From: JAOABC01 sp041287495
GTDB lineage: Bacteria; Aquificota; Aquificia; Aquificales; Hydrogenothermaceae
DNA length: 64,000 nt
Assembly: GCA_041287495.1 (NCBI GenBank)
Contig: JBEULE010000016.1
Location: forward strand, 1 to 64,000
Direction: 5' to 3'
Positions 15,905 to 24,732 of the stretch are shown here, one piece after another. Below the pieces are notes generated by a model. It searched no databases. It had not been told where the DNA came from and worked only from the letters and a program-made list of their open reading frames with translations. The position numbers and the translations under genes are program-made. The first letter of the stretch is position 1. The number at the start of each line of letters is the position of its first letter.

Positions 15905-16971
15905 TTCAACTCTAAAAATCTGGCTATTTCTTCTATATCTGGAGGTAATTCCACTGGTTTTTCACTTGCTTTAATTACAGTGTCAGGGTCTTTTAAACCA
16001 TTTCCTGTAAGAGTACAAACTATAACTTCATTTCCTCTAAATAATCCTTTCTTATTTAATTTTATAACTCCGGCTATTGATGCAGCGGAAGCAGGTTCAC
16101 AAAAAACACCTTCTGTAGATGCTACAAGTTTATAGGCATTCAGTATCTCTTCATCTGAAACAGCGTCTATAAGCCCATTACTTTCTTTTGCAGCTTGAAG
16201 TGCCGGTTGCCAGCTGTAAGGATTTCCTATTTTTATTGCTGTTGCTATCGTTTGGGGATTTTTTATAGGAAAACCTTTTACTATTGGAGCAGAACCTTCT
16301 GCCTGAAAACCTATCATACGGGGAGTATTTTTAACTTTACCTTTTTGGTAATACTCTTTATATCCTTTCCAGTATGCTGTTATATTTCCGGCATTTCCAA
16401 CAGGTAAAAAGTGAAAATCTGGAGCGTATCCTAAGTAATCACATATCTCAAATGAAGCTGTTTTTTGTCCCTCTATCCTATAAGGGTTAACAGAGTTTAC
16501 TACTTCTACAGGATACTTTTCTCCTATCTCTCTTACTACAGTTAAAGCGTCATCAAAATTTCCCATCAGAGCTATTATCTTTGCACCGTAAACCATTGCC
16601 TGAGATAACTTTCCTATAGCTACAGCTCCCTTTGGAAGTATAACATAGGCTCTCATTCCAGCCCTTGCTGCATATGCTGCTGCAGATGCTGAAGTGTTTC
16701 CAGTTGAAGCACATATAACAGCTTCTTTTCCACTTTCTTTTGCTTTTGATATAGCCATAGTCATTCCACGGTCTTTAAATGAGCCGGTTGGATTAAGCCC
16801 TTCATACTTAAGATATATTTGTAAATTTTTATCTGGAGCTATAGCTTTTGAAAGATTATCAGCTTTTATAAGTGGAGTATTACCTTCGTGTAATGTAACT
16901 ATAGGAGTATTATCATTTACAGGTAGGTATTCTCTGTAAGCATTAATTATACCTTGCCATCGACAATCCAA
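15901..16971 (-). CDS. thrC: Threonine synthase
   Basis: This 356-residue fold-type II PLP enzyme has the cofactor lysine in NPTGSFKDRG (near residue 67), the phosphate/PLP loop VGNAGN, and STGNTSASAAAYAARAG. It converts O-phosphohomoserine to threonine. The short form, starting directly at the catalytic domain, is common in bacteria and archaea. The start is TTG at 16971, with AGGAGG nine bases upstream inside the end of mlaF. Threonine is the precursor of 2-oxobutyrate for isoleucine, consistent with its place in a run containing ilvB, ilvH and ilvC. It overlaps panE by four bases. Confidence 0.93.
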   Translation of the reverse strand: MDCRWQGIINAYREYLPVNDNTPIVTLHEGNTPLIKADNLSKAIAPDKNLQIYLKYEGLNPTGSFKDRGMTMAISKAKESGKEAVICASTGNTSASAAAYAARAGMRAYVILPKGAVAIGKLSQAMVYGAKIIALMGNFDDALTVVREIGEKYPVEVVNSVNPYRIEGQKTASFEICDYLGYAPDFHFLPVGNAGNITAYWKGYKEYYQKGKVKNTPRMIGFQAEGSAPIVKGFPIKNPQTIATAIKIGNPYSWQPALQAAKESNGLIDAVSDEEILNAYKLVASTEGVFCEPASAASIAGVIKLNKKGLFRGNEVIVCTLTGNGLKDPDTVIKASEKPVELPPDIEEIARFLELK

Positions 16972-16973
16972 AC

Positions 16974-17762
16974 TTATCTGCCTCCTTTTGTTTTTATCTC
17001 TTCAAAAAATTCCTGAGTTATAGGTCCATCTGGAAGTCTGTTTATAAATTGTTGGACATAAGGGTTAGAACTATTTTTTATCTCTTGCGGAGTTCCTATT
17101 GCAATGACTTTTCCTTTATGTATATACATAATCCTATCTGCTATTGAAAATGCACTTTCAAGGTCATGGGTAACTACTATTGATGTAACTCCTATCTCAT
17201 CCCTTAATTTTATAACAAGCCTATCTATCATTGCAGATGTTACAGGGTCTAATCCAGAAGTAGGTTCATCGTAAAGAATAATCTCCGGATTGTAAGATAT
17301 AGCTCTTGCAAGGGCAACCCTTTTCCTCATACCTCCGGAAAGTTGTGAAGGATAGAGATCCTCTACATCCTTCAAACCAACAAGAGCTAATTTTTCGGTA
17401 GCAAGTTTTCTAATTTGAGACGCCGACATCTTTGTGTTTTCAAGGTAGTAAAATCCCACATTTTCCCACACTTTTAAACTGTCAAACAACGCTCCTTCCT
17501 GAAAGAGATAACCTATCTTCTTTCTAAACTCTATAAGCTCAGAATCTTTTAGAGAAGTTATATCGGTTGAGTTTACAAAAACTTTCCCGGAAGTTGGTTT
17601 AAGAAGTCCAATTATGTGTTTAATTATAGTACTTTTACCACTACCACTACCACCAACAATAACAAAAACTTCTCTCTGTTTTACATCAAAGTTTATGTCG
17701 TATAAAACTTCCCTATTATCAAATTTTTTAAATAAGCCTTCAACCTTTATTTTTACAGGCAT
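16974..17762 (-). CDS. mlaF: ABC transporter ATPase of the Mla/Ttg2 lipid transport type
   Basis: This 262-residue ATPase has Walker A GGSGSGKST, the MlaF-type signature LSGGMRKRVALARA and Walker B IILYDEPTSGLDP, followed by the H-loop VVTHD. The methionine in LSGGM and the SGLDPVTSAMID stretch are typical of MlaF/Ttg2A. Such ATPases power MlaE permeases that move phospholipids between membranes. No MlaE or MlaD gene is adjacent here. ATG at 17762 is chosen over an in-frame upstream codon because AGGAG lies five bases before it. It follows gmhB after about 100 bases and precedes thrC by two bases. Confidence 0.8.
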   Translation of the reverse strand: MPVKIKVEGLFKKFDNREVLYDINFDVKQREVFVIVGGSGSGKSTIIKHIIGLLKPTSGKVFVNSTDITSLKDSELIEFRKKIGYLFQEGALFDSLKVWENVGFYYLENTKMSASQIRKLATEKLALVGLKDVEDLYPSQLSGGMRKRVALARAISYNPEIILYDEPTSGLDPVTSAMIDRLVIKLRDEIGVTSIVVTHDLESAFSIADRIMYIHKGKVIAIGTPQEIKNSSNPYVQQFINRLPDGPITQEFFEEIKTKGGR

Positions 17763-17864
17763 AGTATCTCCTACAACAATACTAATAAATGATATCACAA
17801 ATCAACGGCTTTTTCTTGAAAATAAGAGAATGGGCAGTAAAGTGAACTACTTACGGAAATAAGG

Positions 17865-18413
17865 TTAAACTTTCAGGATAAAGTTTTCAACTGCGTCAAG
17901 AATATCTTCTGCAATATAGTCTGCAGTTGTATTATCTATATATTTTAAACCTTGACCTGTTTTTACAAGTATTGCTTTAATATTTTCTTTATGGGCTGCT
18001 AATATATCATTCTCTTTATCACCAATTAAAAAGGATTTCTTTGGGTCAATACCGAATTCTTTTATGGCTTGCCTTATCATTCCACTCTCCGGTTTTCTAC
18101 AATCACATTTAAAGGAATACTCCGGAACTATACCATTTTCATGATGAGGGCAGTAATAAACTTTATCTATTTTAATACCTTTTTTCTCAAACTCTTTAAG
18201 CATGTAGTCAGTTAATTTTAAAAAATCCTCTTCTGTGTAATAACCTACTGCTATTCCGGATTGATTAGTGACTACAAAAAGTTTAAATCCAGCATCTTGA
18301 AGTTTTCTTAAAGCTTCAAAAACATTTGGATAAAACTCAAACTCCTCTATCTTATGGACATAACCCTTATCTACATTTATGACACCATCTCTATCTAAAA
18401 AAACAGCCTTCAT
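17865..18413 (-). CDS. gmhB: D-glycero-D-manno-heptose 1,7-bisphosphate 7-phosphatase (HAD family)
   Basis: This 182-residue histidinol-phosphate phosphatase type HAD hydrolase has nucleophile and acid/base D7 and D9 in FLDRDGVIN, motif II VTNQSG, a zinc-binding loop CPHHENG...CDCRKP, and motif III/IV in FLIGDKENDI. GmhB dephosphorylates heptose bisphosphate in lipopolysaccharide core synthesis. The related HisB phosphatase domain has the same motifs, but it is usually fused or placed with his genes. No such context exists here. It is in the middle of a mixed biosynthetic run, four bases after moaD. Confidence 0.8.
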   Translation of the reverse strand: MKAVFLDRDGVINVDKGYVHKIEEFEFYPNVFEALRKLQDAGFKLFVVTNQSGIAVGYYTEEDFLKLTDYMLKEFEKKGIKIDKVYYCPHHENGIVPEYSFKCDCRKPESGMIRQAIKEFGIDPKKSFLIGDKENDILAAHKENIKAILVKTGQGLKYIDNTTADYIAEDILDAVENFILKV

Positions 18414-18416
18414 CTA

Positions 18417-18659
18417 CTAACCGCCACTGACAGGTGGTATAAGTGCTACCGTATCACCATCTTTTAAAACTATATCTGTAGATACATACTCCTCATTAAC
18501 AGCAAACATAATTTTATTTAGATAATCAGAAATCTCCGGATGTAACTGTGTTATTTTTCTCTTCAAATCTTCTAAAGAGCTTTCCTCTATATCTATCTCT
18601 TCAAAAGGTTTACCTATCTTCTCTTTAAGTGATGAAAAATATAAAACTTTAACCTTCAT
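18417..18659 (-). CDS. moaD: Molybdopterin synthase sulfur-carrier subunit (MoaD)
   Basis: This 80-residue ubiquitin-fold protein ends in PPVSGG, the diglycine that is adenylated and thiocarboxylated before delivering sulfur to precursor Z via MoaE. The core pattern FSSLKEKIGKPFEEIDI and DIVLKDGDTVALIPPVSGG matches MoaD/ThiS family members; the PPVSGG tail favours MoaD over ThiS. No other molybdenum cofactor gene is adjacent. The start codon overlaps the end of the riboflavin reductase gene by eleven bases. Confidence 0.88.
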   Translation of the reverse strand: MKVKVLYFSSLKEKIGKPFEEIDIEESSLEDLKRKITQLHPEISDYLNKIMFAVNEEYVSTDIVLKDGDTVALIPPVSGG

Positions 18660-19314
18660 ACCTAACTTCCCACTCTGTTATAAGGTGAGAGCCCCTCAAA
18701 AAGTGTGCTCTAAGTTTAAGTTTTAAAATTTCCGACAAATCTTTAAACCCTTCTCCACCAACAAATGTAGGTGTATCTTCTCCACCAACTATAAATGGCA
18801 TATGTATTATCCTTATCTCATCTACAAGTCCAAGTTTTAGAAGATTCCAGTTTAAAGTAGAACCACCTTCTACCATTAATTTCCGAATACCTCTGTTATA
18901 CAGAAAATTCATCATTTCTATCAGATCAACATCATCCTTTCCTATATAAATGACCTCAACAAATTCTTTTAAAGCATTTACTTTATCTGGTGGGGCAGAT
19001 GTTGTTGTGACTATTATAGTTGGGGCATCTTTTTTTAGTATGTTTGCCGTCAAAGGAATGTCTGCAGATTTTGTAGGTATTATTCTAGTTGGATTTTTAC
19101 CACTTACATACCTTACAGTAAGGTAAGGGTTATCTGTTCTGATAGTCTCTGCACCAACCATTATACCGTCCATCTTTGCTCTTGTTTCATGGAGATATCT
19201 ATTTGCCTCTTGATCCATAAACTGCATTATCTCTTTAGAAGACCTTCCCCTTGAAAGAGTAAGCTTTCCATCAACTGTAACTTCGGAAACTATCACGGTA
19301 TAAGGTCTCTTCAT
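18649..19314 (-). CDS. Stand-alone RibD C-terminal type pyrimidine reductase (riboflavin pathway)
   Basis: This 221-residue protein is the DHFR-like reductase domain alone, without the RibD deaminase. Motifs are VTVDGKLT (near residue 11), GIMVGAETIRTDNPYLTVR and the C-terminal LMVEGGSTLNWNLL. The layout matches the archaeal and fungal type 2,5-diamino-6-ribosylamino-pyrimidinone phosphate reductase, which acts before deamination. It could instead serve after deamination as in bacteria. It reduces the ribose to ribityl using NADPH. Overlap with moaD is eleven bases. Confidence 0.75.
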   Translation of the reverse strand: MKRPYTVIVSEVTVDGKLTLSRGRSSKEIMQFMDQEANRYLHETRAKMDGIMVGAETIRTDNPYLTVRYVSGKNPTRIIPTKSADIPLTANILKKDAPTIIVTTTSAPPDKVNALKEFVEVIYIGKDDVDLIEMMNFLYNRGIRKLMVEGGSTLNWNLLKLGLVDEIRIIHMPFIVGGEDTPTFVGGEGFKDLSEILKLKLRAHFLRGSHLITEWEVRYEG

Positions 19315-19326
19315 TATAAACTCCCT

Positions 19327-19950
19327 TTAATCGTAATCTTTATTGTATTTTATATAGAGATAGAATATTCTCTGTAGCAAAGAAAGGGTAGTTAGAGCCG
19401 TTATAAGTATAAAACCAAATTGAAGTCCACCAAAAATTTTAAAATATTCAAATATAGAAAATATAACTATAGTTAGTAATGTTTCCGGTCTTCCAAAAAA
19501 GCCTATACCTTCCAAAGGATCATCAATTTTCCCTTTCTCTCTGGAAGAAAAGCCTATCTCCGCATAAGCTACAGGTTTTATAAATGTATGTAGCATATTT
19601 ACAGTTATAGCTATTGCTGTAATATATGGAGTTGAGTATGTTATACCTATAAAAAATAGTAAAAATCCATCTACAAACTTGTCAGCAAGCCAGTCAAAAA
19701 CTGCTCCAAATTTTGAAGCTCTCTCTTTCTCCCTGGCAACTACTCCATCAAGAAGGTCAAAAAAACCACTCATAAAAACCAGTATAGCACCAACTAATGG
19801 CTTTTCTTTAAAGAATGAAAAAGCAGCTGTTATACCTAATATTACAGAGATGATTGTTATTATGTTTGGTGTAATTGGAGTCCTTGCAAGGAGGACTCCA
19901 AGTGGTTCATATACTTTCTTAATGTTTTTTCTTTTGGAAGTTAAATTCAT
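19327..19950 (-). CDS. CDP-alcohol phosphatidyltransferase family membrane protein
   Basis: This 207-residue integral membrane protein has about six helices and the full CDP-alcohol motif DG-x2-AR-x8-G-x3-D-x3-D (FDLLDGVVAREKERASKFG, then AVFDWLADK), which binds metal and the CDP-linked lipid. It condenses a CDP-lipid with an alcohol phosphate. The overall pattern, including the later FFGRPETLL, reminds me of archaeal inositol-phosphate lipid synthases more than of bacterial PgsA. Inositol phospholipids are known in Aquificales. That substrate assignment is inference. It is encoded 12 bases downstream of ilvC. Confidence 0.75.
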   Translation of the reverse strand: MNLTSKRKNIKKVYEPLGVLLARTPITPNIITIISVILGITAAFSFFKEKPLVGAILVFMSGFFDLLDGVVAREKERASKFGAVFDWLADKFVDGFLLFFIGITYSTPYITAIAITVNMLHTFIKPVAYAEIGFSSREKGKIDDPLEGIGFFGRPETLLTIVIFSIFEYFKIFGGLQFGFILITALTTLSLLQRIFYLYIKYNKDYD

Positions 19951-19962
19951 AATTTAACCTTT

Positions 19963-20961
19963 TTATAGTTTTCTTGACCCTAACCAAGGCATCATTTTTC
20001 TTAATTCTTTTCCTACCTTTTCAATAGGATGTTCTTCATCCTTTTTAACAAGTGCGTTAAAGTGTGGTCTATTTCCTACATTCTCAAGTATCCACTCTTT
20101 AGCAAACTCACCTTCTTGTATCTCTTGGAGTATCTTTTGATAAATAGGTTTAACGGCTTCATAAACTCTTTTACCTCTTGTTACATCCCCGTATCTTGCT
20201 GTATCAGATATAGAGTATCTCATTCCGGATATTCCGTGCTCGTATATAAGGTCTACTATCAATTTCAACTCGTGTAAACATTCAAAGTATGCAACTTCTG
20301 GTTGATATCCTGCTTCTACTAAAGTTTCAAATCCTGCCTTTATAAGTGCAGTTACCCCCCCACAGAGAACTGCTTGCTCACCAAAAAGGTCTGTTTCTGT
20401 CTCTTCTTTGAAAGTTGTCTCTATAACCCCGGCTCTTGTACATCCTATTCCTTTTGCATATGCAAGGGCTATTTCTCTTGCTTTTCCTGTAAAATCCTGA
20501 TGTATAGCAAACAATCCTGGAACACCTTTTCCTTCTTCATACATCCATCTTACTAAATGTCCCGGTCCCTTTGGTGCTACAAGGAATACATCAACATAAG
20601 CAGGTGGAACTATCTGCCCAAAATGGACATTAAATCCATGGGCAAAGGCAAGGGCATTACCTTCATCAAGGTTGGGTAAAATTGCAGATTGGAATATTGC
20701 AGGTTGAACTGTATCCGGAGTAAGAATCATAACAACATCAGCTTTTGCAGCAGCTTCGTCTGGAGCATAAACTTCAAAGCCTTCAGCTTTTGCTTTCGGT
20801 ATAGATCTACTTCCAGCAAGTAATCCTATTATTACTTTTATACCACTATCTCTCAAATTTAAAGCATGAGCATGTCCCTGACTTCCATAACCTATTATTG
20901 CAACAGTTTTATCCTTTAAGTAATCTAAAGAAGCATCTTGATCATAGTAAACCTTTGCCAT
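19963..20961 (-). CDS. ilvC: Ketol-acid reductoisomerase
   Basis: This 332-residue class I enzyme has the Rossmann motif VAIIGYGSQGHAHALNLRDSG, the cofactor-specificity loop GLLAGSRSIPKAKAEG, LVAPKGPGHLVR and the metal-binding knotted domain with ETETDLFGEQAVLCGG and ECLHELKLIVDLIYE. It isomerises and reduces acetolactate or acetohydroxybutyrate in valine, leucine and isoleucine synthesis using Mg2+ and NAD(P)H. A good AGGAGG-type site precedes the ATG. It sits in a run with ilvB and ilvH but is separated from ilvH by an exported protein of unknown function. Confidence 0.96.
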   Translation of the reverse strand: MAKVYYDQDASLDYLKDKTVAIIGYGSQGHAHALNLRDSGIKVIIGLLAGSRSIPKAKAEGFEVYAPDEAAAKADVVMILTPDTVQPAIFQSAILPNLDEGNALAFAHGFNVHFGQIVPPAYVDVFLVAPKGPGHLVRWMYEEGKGVPGLFAIHQDFTGKAREIALAYAKGIGCTRAGVIETTFKEETETDLFGEQAVLCGGVTALIKAGFETLVEAGYQPEVAYFECLHELKLIVDLIYEHGISGMRYSISDTARYGDVTRGKRVYEAVKPIYQKILQEIQEGEFAKEWILENVGNRPHFNALVKKDEEHPIEKVGKELRKMMPWLGSRKL

Positions 20962-20996
20962 TTCTTCCTCCTTTTAATTTTTGTTAATATGATAAC

Positions 20997-21611
20997 CTAA
21001 TATTTTAAATTTATCAAAATTTTTTGAACTTTTTTATTTTCTAAAACTATCCTAAATAGTCTTCCAGCTTCTTTTTCTCCAAGTAAAATTGAGTTTAAAT
21101 TAACAACACCATTACCTATACTGATTACGTTACCGTTTTCTGCACTCTTTGAAACAGGTGTATACCTTAAAAGATTATCTCCTTTAAAAGAGCTAACTTT
21201 TACTCTATCAAAATTCAGAGGTTTATCTACATTTATACTAATTGCTGAATTTTCAGGAGGTATGTTATTGATCTTTATTATCTCATTGTTAAGTATAATC
21301 TTTAACCTATCATAGATTTCATCAGCATAACTTGCAGTTATACAGCTTGAGCTATAGAGGTTATTATTACTATAAACCTTAAAACATACTGTATATCCTT
21401 TACCTTCCCAATTTATTGATGGATAAACTATAAATTTGTAGGATTTAGATTCGTTATATAACTCTGTATTTTCCGTATTTTTAACTAAAAAATCTGTAAA
21501 TTCTTGTCCATAAGTATCTGGTAAGTTTTCAACAGTAGTTTTGGCTATACCTACTTCACCAGCAAATGTTAAATTACAAGAGATAAGTAAAATAGCTAAA
21601 AATCTCTTCAA
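20997..21611 (-). CDS. Exported protein of unknown function inside the ilv operon
   Basis: This 204-residue protein has a signal peptide (MKRFLAILLISCNLTFAG) and a mature part rich in beta strands with two cysteines (CFKVYSNNNLYSSSC, near 75-89) that could form a disulfide. The layout vaguely resembles flagellar P-ring chaperone FlgA or pilus-type beta sandwiches, but I cannot assign a family. Its ATG overlaps the ilvH stop (21608-21611), so it is translationally coupled to branched-chain amino acid genes despite its envelope location. It ends 35 bases before ilvC. Confidence 0.5.
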   Translation of the reverse strand: MKRFLAILLISCNLTFAGEVGIAKTTVENLPDTYGQEFTDFLVKNTENTELYNESKSYKFIVYPSINWEGKGYTVCFKVYSNNNLYSSSCITASYADEIYDRLKIILNNEIIKINNIPPENSAISINVDKPLNFDRVKVSSFKGDNLLRYTPVSKSAENGNVISIGNGVVNLNSILLGEKEAGRLFRIVLENKKVQKILINLKY

Positions 21612-22165
21612 TCTAAAACTCCCTCCTTAGATGCGGCAGATTCTCTAACCATAGCAAGTGTTCCAGTTCTTGCCATCTCTTTTATCCCAAAGGGTCTTAT
21701 TAAATCTATAAAAGCTTCTATCTTTTCATTATCTCCAGTTATCTCAACAGTATAACTTTCCTGAGAAACATCTACAACTTTCCCTCTGAATATGTTAACT
21801 AATCTCATTATCTCATCTCTGGCTCTATCATTTTCAGTATGAATCTTTATAAGAGCAAGTTCTCTCTCTATATGTGGAAGTTCTGTTATATCTCTTACTT
21901 TTAAAGTTTCTATCAACTTTCTTAACTGTTTTATTATCTGCTCTACTACTCGTTCCTCACCTTCTACTACTATGGTTATTCTGGCAATAGAAGGTTCATG
22001 GGTTCTACCAACAGTTAAACTTTCTATGTTGTAACCTCTTCCTGCAAATAGTCCTGTAATTCTTGCAAGTACTCCAAAGTTATGCTGAACTTTTACAGTT
22101 ATAATATGTTTACCTACCTTTTTTTCTGGCTCTGGTCTTGTTTTTACAACTTTTATATCCTGCAT
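21608..22165 (-). CDS. ilvH: Acetolactate synthase, regulatory small subunit
   Basis: This 185-residue protein begins (after a short basic leader) with the ACT domain HIITVKVQHNFGVLARITGLFAGRGYNIESLTVGRT, followed by the second ACT-like domain (about 95-170, TGDNEKIEAFIDLIRPFGIKEMARTGTLAM). It activates the IlvB catalytic subunit and confers valine feedback inhibition. It starts four bases after ilvB, and its stop overlaps the exported-protein gene. Length and motifs are normal for IlvH/IlvN. Confidence 0.95.
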   Translation of the reverse strand: MQDIKVVKTRPEPEKKVGKHIITVKVQHNFGVLARITGLFAGRGYNIESLTVGRTHEPSIARITIVVEGEERVVEQIIKQLRKLIETLKVRDITELPHIERELALIKIHTENDRARDEIMRLVNIFRGKVVDVSQESYTVEITGDNEKIEAFIDLIRPFGIKEMARTGTLAMVRESAASKEGVLD

Positions 22166-22169
22166 ATTT

Positions 22170-23921
22170 TTACCCCACCAAATACATGGTTTCTGCTTCT
22201 GATTTTTGCTTAGGTGTAAGTATCATTTCTCTATAGCTTTTTCCTGCTGGAACCATAGGAAGTACGTTTTCTTCTCTGTCAACTACAAAATCTATCAGTA
22301 CAGGCCTGTCATTTATCTCTATAGCTTTAAGTAAAACTTCCCGTACTTCAGAAGGTTTTGTTGCTCTTAATCCTACAGCACCGAAAGATTCAGCTAATTT
22401 AACGAAGTCCGGTTGTACAGATAGACATACACTTGCATATCTACTATCATAGAAAAACTGCTGCCACTGTCTAACCATTCCTAAAAAACCATTGTTTATT
22501 ATTGCTATCTTTACAGGAACCCTATACTGAACTGCCGTAGCTAAGTCTTGAACATTCATTATAAATGAGCCATCTCCCTCTATTGCAAAAACGACTTTTT
22601 CTGGTCTTCCTATTTTAGCTCCTACAGCCGCAGGAAAGCCAAACCCCATAGTTCCAAGCCCTCCGGAGTTTAAAAATTGTCTTGGATATCTGTATTTATA
22701 AAACATTGCAGCCCACATCTGATGCTGACCAACTCCAGCTGATATTATAGCATCTCCGCCTGTAATATTATAAATCTCTTCAATAACTGCCTGTGGCTTT
22801 ATTATCTTATCAGATTTTCTGTATGTTAATGGATGTTTTTCTTTCCACTCCTGAATCTGCTTTAACCAGTTTTCCCTTGCAGCAATCCACTCAACTGGTT
22901 TACTTTCAAGCTCTTTTATAAGTTTTCTCAATACAGTTTTAACATCTCCAACTATAGGAACATCAACTGTTATTGTTTTACTGATAGAAGCAGGGTCTAT
23001 ATCTATATGTATTATCTTTGCCTCTGGTGCAAATTCCGTTATCTTTCCGGTGACTCTGTCATCAAATCTTGCCCCTATAGCTATAAGTAAATCTGCATTG
23101 TAAACAGCCATATTAGCATAGTAGGTTCCATGCATACCGAGCATATGCAGAGCAAGTGGATCATCTTCGGGAAAAGCACCTTTTCCCATATTTGTAGTTG
23201 TAACAGGGATGTTTGTAAGTTTTGCTAACTTATAAACTTCTTCTGCAGCATCGGAAAGTATAGCTCCTCCACCTACATATAAAACAGGTTTTGTAGCCTT
23301 TCTAATCAACTCTGCAGCTTTTTTTATCTGAACTGGATTTCCTTCTGTATGAGGATTGTATCCCGGTAATGAATCTTTAACTTCCTCATCTGTAGGTATT
23401 CTGTATTCTGATACCTGTTGAGTTATGTCTTTAGGTATATCTACCAAAACAGGTCCAGGTCTTCCTGTCCTTGCTATATAAAAAGCTTGCCTTAATATTA
23501 AAGGTAAATCTTTTATATCTGTAACTAAAAAATTATGTTTTGTAATAGGTCTTGTTATTCCTATAACATCAGCTTCCTGAAAAGCATCTGTTCCTATATA
23601 ATGTCTTGGAACCTGACCTGTTATGGCAACTAACGGAATTGAGTCCATATATGCCGTTGCAAGTCCTGTTACTAAATTTGTTGCTCCGGGTCCGGAAGTT
23701 GCTACAACAACTCCAACCTTTCCAGTAGCTCTTGCATAACCATCTGCCATATGACACGCTGCTTGTTCATGTCTTGCTAAAACATTTCTAATAGGAGCAT
23801 CAAAGAGAGCATCATAAACTTCCATTATTGCACCACCAGGTAATCCGAAAACAGTATCAACTCCTTCTGATATTAAAACATCTACTACTATATCTGCACC
23901 TCTTTTTTTCTTTATTTGCAT
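22170..23921 (-). CDS. ilvB: Acetolactate synthase, catalytic large subunit
   Basis: This 583-residue TPP enzyme has the N-terminal PYR domain with the catalytic glutamate in RHEQAACHMADGYARATG, the FAD-binding middle domain (about 195-350), and the PP domain with the Mg-TPP motif GDGSFIMNVQDLATA ... NNGFLGMVRQWQ. It condenses two pyruvates to acetolactate, or pyruvate with 2-oxobutyrate. It heads a minus-strand run of eleven genes ending at panE. Pyruvate would come from the pyruvate:ferredoxin oxidoreductase encoded in this window. No leader peptide or attenuator is evident in the 91 bases shared with hisA. Confidence 0.96.
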   Translation of the reverse strand: MQIKKKRGADIVVDVLISEGVDTVFGLPGGAIMEVYDALFDAPIRNVLARHEQAACHMADGYARATGKVGVVVATSGPGATNLVTGLATAYMDSIPLVAITGQVPRHYIGTDAFQEADVIGITRPITKHNFLVTDIKDLPLILRQAFYIARTGRPGPVLVDIPKDITQQVSEYRIPTDEEVKDSLPGYNPHTEGNPVQIKKAAELIRKATKPVLYVGGGAILSDAAEEVYKLAKLTNIPVTTTNMGKGAFPEDDPLALHMLGMHGTYYANMAVYNADLLIAIGARFDDRVTGKITEFAPEAKIIHIDIDPASISKTITVDVPIVGDVKTVLRKLIKELESKPVEWIAARENWLKQIQEWKEKHPLTYRKSDKIIKPQAVIEEIYNITGGDAIISAGVGQHQMWAAMFYKYRYPRQFLNSGGLGTMGFGFPAAVGAKIGRPEKVVFAIEGDGSFIMNVQDLATAVQYRVPVKIAIINNGFLGMVRQWQQFFYDSRYASVCLSVQPDFVKLAESFGAVGLRATKPSEVREVLLKAIEINDRPVLIDFVVDREENVLPMVPAGKSYREMILTPKQKSEAETMYLVG

Positions 23922-24012
23922 AGCATACTCCCTATAATGTAAAATAATTAAACAATATTATAAGTCTAAATTTAGAATTTGTATAATTAAAATCAGTTTA
24001 TGGAGAAGGAAA

Positions 24013-24732
24013 TTGGATTTGAAGAATTTTATTATTCCGGCAATTGATATTAAAGAAGGAAAAGCTGTTAGATTATACAAAGGAGAGTTTAGTAGTGTAA
24101 AAGTTTATTCGGAAAATCCAATAGATATGGCAAAAATGTTTGAAGATGCCGGATTTAGATATATTCATCTTGTAGATTTAGATGGGGCTTACGAAGGTGT
24201 TCCAAAAAATATAAGAATTGTAGAGAACATTTTAAAACTTACAAATCTTAAAGTAGAGTTTGGAGGAGGATTAAGAAGCTACAAAGCAGTAAAATCTATG
24301 TTTGAAGTTGGGGTTGATAGAGTCATAATTGGAAGTCTTGCTTATGAAAATAAAGAAGAGTTTATAAAAATTGTTGAAGATTTCTCTAATAAAGTCGTAT
24401 TAGGAATAGATGCAAAAGATGGAAAGTTGGCAATAAGAGGTTGGGTTGAAAAAGCTGACATAACACCTTTAGATTTTGCAAGGGAGTTTGATAACTTAAG
24501 TATATGGGGATATCTATATACAGATGTAAACAGAGATGGTACTTTAGAAGGTCCAAACATAGAAGGAACGAAATTTTTAGCCGAAAACCTTTCAAAACCT
24601 GTTATAGCCTCCGGAGGGGTAAGTAGCTTAGAAGATGTTGTAAAGCTATACCAAATAAGAGAGATAGGTATAGCAGGAGTTGTCGTAGGTAAAGCTATTT
24701 ATGAAGGCAAAATAGATATAAACAAATTTTAA
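24013..24732 (+). CDS. hisA: Phosphoribosylformimino-5-aminoimidazole carboxamide ribotide isomerase
   Basis: This 239-residue (beta/alpha)8 barrel has the catalytic aspartates D12 in IIPAIDIKEGKAVRL and the second in YTDVNRDGTLEGPN, plus phosphate-binding loops VEFGGGLRS and VIASGGVSS. It isomerises ProFAR to PRFAR in histidine synthesis. The start is TTG, supported by GGAGAAGG (24002-24009). It is a single gene divergent from ilvB and converges with dacB, overlapping it by four bases. Confidence 0.94.
   Translation: MDLKNFIIPAIDIKEGKAVRLYKGEFSSVKVYSENPIDMAKMFEDAGFRYIHLVDLDGAYEGVPKNIRIVENILKLTNLKVEFGGGLRSYKAVKSMFEVGVDRVIIGSLAYENKEEFIKIVEDFSNKVVLGIDAKDGKLAIRGWVEKADITPLDFAREFDNLSIWGYLYTDVNRDGTLEGPNIEGTKFLAENLSKPVIASGGVSSLEDVVKLYQIREIGIAGVVVGKAIYEGKIDINKF

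Noticed and set aside
23922..24012. Leader peptide or T-box upstream of ilvB
   Set aside because: The 91-base divergent gap has no run of branched-chain codons, no T-box sequence and no terminator hairpin.
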